A DNA stretch of 5,899 nt from an uncultured Bacteroidales bacterium (lineage in GTDB: Bacteria > Bacteroidota > Bacteroidia > Bacteroidales > UBA932). The translations under genes and the position numbers were made by a program. The DNA is taken from contig CAMNAD010000092.1 in NCBI GenBank assembly GCA_946530505.1, positions 1 through 5,899 of the forward strand. Reading direction: 5' to 3'. Under the pieces are notes generated by a model, which had not been told where the DNA came from, did not search any database, and was given only the letters and a program-made list of their open reading frames with translations. Shown here in pieces: positions 1 to 4,343 of this stretch (its first letter is position 1; each line of letters starts with the position of its first letter).

Positions 1-588
1 GGGAGAAGCGTAACGGTAGAGCCCGGCGGCAGGATAGACCTGCAGCGAGGTGCCCACAATCAGCACTATGTCCGCCTTGGAGACCAGGTCGATGGCCTGC
101 TCCATCTTGGGAACGGCCTCGCCGAAAAACACTATGTGCGGGCGAAGCTGCACTCCGTTCGGGGCCTTGTCGCCGAGGTGCACGGCATCGTATCCCACGT
201 CGAAGACCTGCTTCTCGCTGAATCCGTCCTCGTCGTTGTAGCTGTTCTCCGGCCTCACCTTGGTGGCCTCTCCGTGGAGATGCACCACGTGCGTGCTGCC
301 GGCCCTCTCGTGCAGGTTGTCCACGTTCTGCGTAATCACATCCACTATGTAATCCTTCTCCAGGGCCGCTATGGCCAGGTGGGCTTCGTTGGGGCGGGCG
401 GCCTTGAGGTGCTCGCGCTGCATGTTGTAGAACTCCAGCACCTTGGAGCGGTCGCGGTACCATCCTTCGATGGAGGCGACCTCCATGGGGTCGTAATTGT
501 CCCAGAGCCCGCCGTTGTCGCGGTAGGTCCCGAGCCCGGACTCGGCGCTCACGCCCGCTCCGGTAAGAACTGCAATTCTCTTTTTCAT
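1..588 (-). CDS. Sir2-family NAD-dependent protein deacylase (sirtuin), C-terminus cut off by window edge
   Basis: Sirtuins remove acyl groups from lysines in cytoplasmic proteins, consuming NAD and releasing nicotinamide. Reading from the ATG at 588, 196 uninterrupted codons reach base 1. Visible motifs are TGAGVSAESG (residues 9-18, NAD loop), TYRD (21-24), TQNVDNLHERAG (86-97), HLHGE (103-107, with H105 the expected catalytic base), LRPHIVFFGE (148-157) and the NAD-binding GTSL (159-162, followed by YPAAG at 165-169). Family members are usually about 230-240 residues, so perhaps 35-45 are missing. No cysteine occurs in the visible 196 residues, so the usual four-cysteine zinc site between HGE and LRPH is absent; I recall the same in other Bacteroidota sirtuins. 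The Tyr-x-x-Arg acyl-recognition pair of SIRT5/CobB reads Y54-N-M-Q57, followed by R58. The start overlaps the stop of the upstream ATPase gene as ATGA, implying coupled translation. The family call is secure; the preferred acyl group is not known. Confidence 0.95.
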   Translation of the reverse strand, partial: MKKRIAVLTGAGVSAESGLGTYRDNGGLWDNYDPMEVASIEGWYRDRSKVLEFYNMQREHLKAARPNEAHLAIAALEKDYIVDVITQNVDNLHERAGSTHVVHLHGEATKVRPENSYNDEDGFSEKQVFDVGYDAVHLGDKAPNGVQLRPHIVFFGEAVPKMEQAIDLVSKADIVLIVGTSLQVYPAAGLYRYASP

Positions 589-1733
589 TCGTCTTTCATC
601 TTGAAGAAATACTTTCTGAGCCAGTACTCGAACAGGGGGTCGAGCACTACCGGGTCGTCGTTTTCATTGAATGTGATGATTTCCTTCTTGCAGAGGGCGT
701 CTTTGAGCCGCCGGACGTTGGCCGATGAATGCAGGTGGTAGCGCTCGATGACCTCGGCCGAACTGAAGCGCTTGCACCCGTCCAGGGTGGCCTGCAGCAG
801 CGAGACCTGGAATCCGGTCAGGTCGGAGACCATATCCTTGAAGCGGGGTTCGTGGATGGAGATGAGCATATCCAGCGCCTCCTGGAGGGTGGCGTCGGTG
901 ATGTATCCCTTGGTGAGATGGTCGCAGATGGATGCGAAGTGGTTGATGTACCAGATATTGTTCCGGAAGCGCTTGCACACGCTCATCATGAGGTCGCGGT
1001 CGATGACCTTGCCGCTGGTGAGAAATCCTCTCACTATATGGTCGGTGATCTCGCGTGATTCTATTTCGCCAATGCTCACGCGGCTCACGTGTCTGTGAAA
1101 GTAGACTTTTTCTTCGAAGAGATACTTCATCGCGTTCACGGCGGAGCCGAGGAAGATGAAGTTGCAGAGCCCGCTCTGGTTGGTGCGCACCACCTCCTCG
1201 AAGATCTTCATGAGCTTCTCCCAACCCTCGAGGAAGGTGATGTTCTGGAATTCTTCGAGTATGACATAAATCTTGCGTCCTGATACTGCGGCGAGGCGCC
1301 AGGGCAGGCAGAGCATGGAACGGATGTCGTTTTCGTCCACACTCCAGTTAAGCGACAGAATGGTGTCGCTCGTAGCATACTGTGCCTGGTCGAACACAAA
1401 GTGAGTGTCAGGAAGACATCCCTGCACTATGCTCTGATATTCGTCCGGGGTTGTAGCCTGGGAGTGTATGACTGCTGATCCCAGTGCCAGCAGGAATTCC
1501 TCCGTACTGCGTATCTGCAGCATCGGGACCTCTGCCGTGCTGAAGTTCTTGCCGGAGATGCGCATGTTCAGGAAAGTCTGCTGCATCAGCGACTTCTTGC
1601 CTGTCTTGGCCGGCTCGTAAATGGCTATGTTCTCGCCCTGCTCCAGCATGTTGGCGATAACAGTCTGCTCGCTGCGGCGGCCGATATTGCTCTTGCCTGT
1701 GACGGGTTTGTAATATATGAACGCGGTATCCAT
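585..1733 (-). CDS. P-loop ATPase of the archaeal-ATPase/AAA type with C-terminal winged-helix-like region
   Basis: This 382-residue protein resembles the STAND/AAA-like 'archaeal ATPase' proteins that are common, often in several copies, in Bacteroidota. An N-terminal NIGRRSE (16-22) sits where family members have a GRExE-like motif. The Walker A-like loop is EPAKTGKKS (40-48), with Glu in place of the first Gly and GKKS in place of GKT/S. The Walker B-like strand is IYVILEEFQNI (155-165), where DEFQ-type sequences are usual. A possible sensor strand is FIFLGSAVNAMK (192-203). The tail, about 306-378, looks like a winged-helix domain (SSAEVIERYHLHSSANVRRL, then LDPLFEYWLRKYF), as in the C-terminal part of this ATPase group. 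I see no signal peptide or membrane segment, so it is probably cytoplasmic. It starts at ATG 1733 behind a divergent promoter and ends inside the sirtuin start codon. The cellular role is unknown; roles proposed for relatives include DNA-linked regulation, chaperone-like switching and defence. Confidence 0.85.
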   Translation of the reverse strand: MDTAFIYYKPVTGKSNIGRRSEQTVIANMLEQGENIAIYEPAKTGKKSLMQQTFLNMRISGKNFSTAEVPMLQIRSTEEFLLALGSAVIHSQATTPDEYQSIVQGCLPDTHFVFDQAQYATSDTILSLNWSVDENDIRSMLCLPWRLAAVSGRKIYVILEEFQNITFLEGWEKLMKIFEEVVRTNQSGLCNFIFLGSAVNAMKYLFEEKVYFHRHVSRVSIGEIESREITDHIVRGFLTSGKVIDRDLMMSVCKRFRNNIWYINHFASICDHLTKGYITDATLQEALDMLISIHEPRFKDMVSDLTGFQVSLLQATLDGCKRFSSAEVIERYHLHSSANVRRLKDALCKKEIITFNENDDPVVLDPLFEYWLRKYFFKMKDE

Positions 1734-1757
1734 TACGTAACAACTTTGTTTTCAAGG

Positions 1758-1793
1758 CAAAAATAATAAATTATTTTGCAGAATAGCGAAAAA
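1758..1793 (-). promoter_or_regulatory. Probable promoter of the ATPase-sirtuin unit
   Basis: Reading the minus strand, TATTTTTG (1765 down to 1758) matches the Bacteroidota -7 consensus TAnnTTTG. The -33 element is weak: a T-run ending in C (TTTTTC, 1793 down to 1788) lies at about the right distance instead of TTTG. The expected transcript start near 1751-1754 gives a leader of only about 20 bases before the ATG at 1733. The leader contains no Shine-Dalgarno sequence. The assignment rests on the consensus match and position alone. Confidence 0.5.
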
Positions 1794-1805
1794 TTGCTAC
1801 TTTTG
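1775..1805 (+). promoter_or_regulatory. Promoter of the rplU-rpmA-serS-ruvC run
   Basis: TTTG at 1775-1778 is followed by 19 bases and then TACTTTTG at 1798-1805. This agrees with the Bacteroidota primary-sigma (RpoD/SigABfr) consensus TTTG-N19-21-TAnnTTTG in both boxes and in spacing. The expected transcript start is about 1809-1812, leaving a leader of roughly 90 bases before rplU. A strong match is what one expects for ribosomal-protein genes. The -33 box lies in a palindrome that also contains the -7 box of the divergent promoter. Confidence 0.8.
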
Positions 1806-1900
1806 CAGTCCGATTTTTCAGAAGACTGTCGAGCTACGTATTAAGAGCTGCTCCCGAGAGCAGCCGCTTGCAGCCAAAACTTTAAAAAGTTTTTTATTTT
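1806..1900 (+). promoter_or_regulatory. Structured rplU 5' leader, candidate ribosomal-protein autoregulatory region
   Basis: The leader is long for such a compact region and has three inverted repeats: CAGTC (1806-1810) with GACTG (1824-1828); a perfect 7-bp stem GCTGCTC/GAGCAGC (1847-1853 and 1858-1864) around the loop CCGA; and an AT-rich stem AAAACTT/AAGTTTT (1876-1882 and 1887-1893) running into T-rich sequence up to the ATG. GCAGC recurs at 1870-1874 and could compete with 1860-1864 for GCTGC at 1847-1851. Leaders that bind bL21 are known in Firmicutes; whether this one acts the same way is inference. No Shine-Dalgarno sequence is present, and the T/A-rich stretch before the start is typical of Bacteroidota initiation regions. 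Confidence 0.5.
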
Positions 1901-2212
1901 ATGTACGCAATTGTAGACATTGCAGGCAGCCAGTTCAAGGTTGAGGCCGGAAACGAGATTTTCGTACCCCGCCTTCCTCAGGCCAAGGATTCAGAAGTAG
2001 AGTTTGACAAAGTGCTCCTCGTAGACGCTGAGGGCAAGGTCAAAGTCGGTGCTCCCTACGTTAAAGGCGCAGTTGTCAAGGCAACCGTGATCGCAGACGA
2101 TGTAAAGGCAGACAAAGTTCTCGTGTTCAAGAAGATCCGTCGCAAGGGCTTCCAGACGCTGAACGGTCATCGCCAGAAACTTACCAAGATCAAAATTAAC
2201 GAAATCGCTTAA
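1901..2212 (+). CDS. rplU: 50S ribosomal protein L21 (bL21)
   Basis: bL21 is a 23S-rRNA-binding protein of the large ribosomal subunit, needed in subunit assembly. The 103-residue product has the family's normal length. It opens with MYAIVDIAGSQFKVEAGN (usual bacterial form MYAVIxxGGKQYxVxxGD), continues through FDKVLLV (35-41) and GAPYVKGAVVKATV (51-64), and ends with the basic signature KKIRRKGFQTLNGHRQ (77-92), which contacts RNA. Start and stop are unambiguous: the ATG lies at the end of an AT-rich leader and rpmA begins five bases after the TAA. It is the first gene of the run behind the promoter at 1775-1805. Nothing is missing or unusual. Confidence 0.98.
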   Translation: MYAIVDIAGSQFKVEAGNEIFVPRLPQAKDSEVEFDKVLLVDAEGKVKVGAPYVKGAVVKATVIADDVKADKVLVFKKIRRKGFQTLNGHRQKLTKIKINEIA

Positions 2213-2217
2213 GCATT

Positions 2218-2478
2218 ATGGCACACAAAAAAGGTCAATCAAGTTCCAAGAACGGTCGTGAGTCGCATAGCAAACGTCTCGGCCTCAAGAAGTTCGGCGG
2301 CGAAGTCGTTAAGGCCGGCAACATCATCGTACGCCAGCGCGGCACCGTGCACAATCCCGACAAGAACGTCGGCATGGGCAAGGACCACACTCTCTATGCT
2401 CTTGTAGATGGAACCGTTAAGTTCACCCGCAAGAGAGAAGATAAATCCTACGTTTCAGTAATTCCTTTTGAGAATTAA
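2218..2478 (+). CDS. rpmA: 50S ribosomal protein L27 (bL27)
   Basis: bL27 is a small basic large-subunit protein whose flexible N-terminus reaches towards the peptidyl-transferase centre and helps position tRNA. The 86-residue product carries the family pattern MAHKKGQSSSKNGRESHSKR (1-20), then LGLKKFGGEVVKAGNIIVRQRGT and the central HNPDKNVGMGKDHTLYA. It begins directly with MAHKKG and so lacks the cleaved N-terminal extension found in Firmicutes. The rplU-rpmA order is the near-universal bacterial arrangement. The TAA lies four bases before the chosen serS start, so the genes are surely co-transcribed and perhaps translationally coupled. Confidence 0.98.
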   Translation: MAHKKGQSSSKNGRESHSKRLGLKKFGGEVVKAGNIIVRQRGTVHNPDKNVGMGKDHTLYALVDGTVKFTRKREDKSYVSVIPFEN

Positions 2479-2482
2479 TCAA

Positions 2483-3754
2483 ATGCTGACACTGAAATCG
2501 CTACGTGATGACCCTCAGGCAGTTATCGACCGCTTGAGGGTTAAAAATTTCGACGCAAGACCCATAGTCGAAAAAGTGCTCGAACTCGACGAGAAGCGCC
2601 GCGCCCTCCAGGTGGAGAGCGATGCTCTCCTCTCCGAGCAGAAAAAGAAGGCTGCCGAAATCGGCGGTCTGATGAAACAGGGCCTCAAGGATGCCGCAGA
2701 GGCTGCAAAAGCCGCAGTGGCTGCTCTCAAGCAGAAGAGCGCGGAGCTCCTCGCACAGGGCGAGCAGGTCGCATCCGAACTTGAGAATCAGCTCGTGCTC
2801 CTGCCTAACACCCCTTGCAGTCTCGTCCCCGAAGGAAAGGACGCAGCCGACAATCTGGTGGTCAAGGAAGGCGGTCCCGAGGTCAAACTCCCCGAAGGCG
2901 CGCTCCCTCACTGGGAACTTGCAAAGAAGTATGACATCATCGATTTCGACCTCGGCGTGAAGATCACCGGCGCAGGTTTCCCTGTATATAAAGGAAAAGG
3001 CGCGCGCCTGCAGAGGGCCCTCATCAACTTCTTCCTTGACGAGAATACGAAGGCCGGATATCAGGAAACCGAACCTCCCGTGGTGGTGAACGCCGCTTCC
3101 GGCTTCGGCACCGGCCAGCTCCCGGACAAGGAGGCCCAGATGTACTATGTCGGTCTCGACAATTTCTACCTCGTGCCCACCGCTGAGGTGCCTGTCACCA
3201 ACATCTTCCGCGACGTGATCCTGAATAACGACCAGCTTCCGCAGAAGCTGACCGCCTACACTCCCTGCTTCCGCCGCGAGGCCGGATCCTATGGCAAGGA
3301 CGTACGCGGACTCAACCGCCTGCATCAGTTCGACAAGGTGGAAATCGTACGCGTGGAGAAGCCCGAGGATTCCTACAAGGCCCTCGACGAGATGATCGCC
3401 CATGTGGAGGGACTCGTGCAGAAACTCGGCCTCAAGTATCATATCCTGAGGCTCTGCGGCGGCGACATGTCCTTCACCTCCGCAATCACCTACGATTTCG
3501 AACTCTGGAGTGCCGCACAGGGCCGCTGGCTGGAGATTTCTTCGGTTTCCAACTTCGAATCCTTCCAGGCCAACAGGCTTCATCTGCGTTATCGCGACGA
3601 GAACGGCAGGATTCAGCTTGCGCACACTCTCAACGGTTCTTCCCTGGCGCTTCCGCGCGTGGTCGCCGCCCTCCTCGAGGACAACCAGACCCCGGAAGGA
3701 ATCGTGATCCCCGAAGTACTGCGTCCCTACACAGGCTTCGACATCATTGACTAG
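2483..3754 (+). CDS. serS: Seryl-tRNA synthetase (class II)
   Basis: SerRS joins serine to tRNA-Ser (and tRNA-Sec) using ATP in the cytoplasm. I place the start at ATG 2483 (MLTLKSLRDDPQAV), giving 423 residues, the usual length. An in-frame TTG at 2468 would add five residues but lies inside rpmA and lacks homology. Residues about 26-105 form the helical hairpin that grips the tRNA long arm, rich in Lys, Ala and Glu. The catalytic core shows motif 1 around 173-200, the serine-binding PTAE (232-235), motif 2 with CFRREAGSYGKDVRG (262-276) and LHQFDKVE (280-287), GGDMSFTSA (326-334), and motif 3 with HTLNGSSLALPRVVAALLED (381-400). The wording SSVSNFESFQANRLHLRYR (354-372), without the cysteines common here in other phyla, fits Bacteroidota. 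The last codons overlap the ruvC start by eight bases. Confidence 0.97.
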   Translation: MLTLKSLRDDPQAVIDRLRVKNFDARPIVEKVLELDEKRRALQVESDALLSEQKKKAAEIGGLMKQGLKDAAEAAKAAVAALKQKSAELLAQGEQVASELENQLVLLPNTPCSLVPEGKDAADNLVVKEGGPEVKLPEGALPHWELAKKYDIIDFDLGVKITGAGFPVYKGKGARLQRALINFFLDENTKAGYQETEPPVVVNAASGFGTGQLPDKEAQMYYVGLDNFYLVPTAEVPVTNIFRDVILNNDQLPQKLTAYTPCFRREAGSYGKDVRGLNRLHQFDKVEIVRVEKPEDSYKALDEMIAHVEGLVQKLGLKYHILRLCGGDMSFTSAITYDFELWSAAQGRWLEISSVSNFESFQANRLHLRYRDENGRIQLAHTLNGSSLALPRVVAALLEDNQTPEGIVIPEVLRPYTGFDIID

Positions 3755-4310
3755 CGCACGCACTATACTCGGCATCGATCCCGGAACCAATCTGCTTGGT
3801 TTCGGGATCGTGCGTGTCGATGAGGCCGGCCGCCCTTCGTATGTGGATATGGGCGTGCTGGACCTGCGCAAGATAGCGGACCCTTACGACAAACTGGAGT
3901 GCATCTACACCAAGGTATCCGCCCTCTGCGAACTGCATCACCCCACCGATATGGCCATAGAATCTCCTTTCTACGGCAAGAACGCCCAGGTCATCCTGAA
4001 GCTGGGCCGTGCGCAGGGCAGCGCGATGATAGCGGCCATCTCCCATGGGGTAAACGTGTGTGAATATGCCCCCCGCAAGGCCAAGATGGTCATTTGCGGC
4101 AATGGCGCGGCCTCCAAGGAGCAGGTTGCACTGATGGTGGAACGCACGCTGGGCATCAACATCGAGAGCAAGTATCTCGATGCTACCGACGCACTTGCGA
4201 TTGCCATGTGTCATTACTACCAGCTGAAGAGCCCTCTCACATCCCCCGGGAAGGGGGGAGCGTCCTCCTGGGAGAAATTTATTTCGCAAAATCCCGACAG
4301 GGTGAAATAA
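3747..4310 (+). CDS. ruvC: Crossover junction endodeoxyribonuclease RuvC, probable TTG start
   Basis: RuvC cuts Holliday junctions symmetrically during recombinational repair, working as a dimer with the RuvAB branch-migration motor. The 187-residue frame has all four metal-binding acids of the RNase-H-like fold: D11 (LGIDPGT), E72 (AIESPFYGKNAQ), D145 and D148 (LDATDALAIAMCH). KLGRAQGSAM (85-94) and YAPRKAKMVICGNGAASKEQV (107-127) are also family-typical. An in-frame TGA at 3705 bounds the frame upstream, and the only standard start codon between it and D11 is TTG at 3747, which overlaps the end of serS by eight bases. The C-terminus SSWEKFISQNPDRVK resembles the ending of Bacteroides RuvC as I remember it; the preceding SPLTSPGKGGA is encoded by a GC-rich inverted repeat and may be a small insertion. 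Family call firm, exact start inferred. Confidence 0.94.
   Translation: MTSARTILGIDPGTNLLGFGIVRVDEAGRPSYVDMGVLDLRKIADPYDKLECIYTKVSALCELHHPTDMAIESPFYGKNAQVILKLGRAQGSAMIAAISHGVNVCEYAPRKAKMVICGNGAASKEQVALMVERTLGINIESKYLDATDALAIAMCHYYQLKSPLTSPGKGGASSWEKFISQNPDRVK
4242..4259. repeat. GC-rich inverted repeat inside the 3' end of ruvC
   Basis: TCCCCC (4242-4247) and GGGGGA (4254-4259) are perfect complements separated by six bases (GGGAAG), forming a potential 6-bp hairpin within the coding sequence. It encodes part of a Pro/Gly-rich stretch just before the conserved RuvC tail. No T-run follows, so it is unlikely to be an intrinsic terminator. Confidence 0.5.
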
Positions 4311-4343
4311 ACTTTTCGCGCGCATGCGCATCTAACTCCCCGT

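Noticed and set aside
1..588. Sirtuin as a ThsA- or DSR-type NAD-depleting defence effector
   Set aside because: The protein shows the compact canonical deacylase motif set and its start leaves no room for extra N-terminal domains. Defence Sir2 proteins are usually larger and fused to other domains. Only the ATPase pairing keeps the idea open.
136..741. Plus-strand open frame of 201 codons
   Set aside because: It lies antisense to the well-supported sirtuin and the end of the ATPase gene. Its translation has no recognisable domain and reflects GC-rich codon use on the other strand.
2468..2482. Upstream TTG start for serS
   Set aside because: It would put the start within the rpmA coding region and add five non-conserved residues. 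The ATG at 2483 gives the standard MLTLK-type N-terminus.
2501..3871. Minus-strand open frame of 456 codons opposite serS
   Set aside because: It is fully antisense to serS and the start of ruvC, both of which have complete catalytic motifs. The translation shows no family features, as expected for a codon-bias shadow.
4282..4317. Possible promoter for the barrel-protein gene (TTTC, 22 bases, then TA followed by a T-run)
   Set aside because: Neither box matches TTTG or TAnnTTTG properly and the spacing is long, so it is too weak to annotate. A promoter inside ruvC or read-through is possible.
3744..4331. Minus-strand open frame of 195 codons opposite ruvC
   Set aside because: It mirrors the ruvC coding sequence, has no motifs and no promoter or initiation context of its own.
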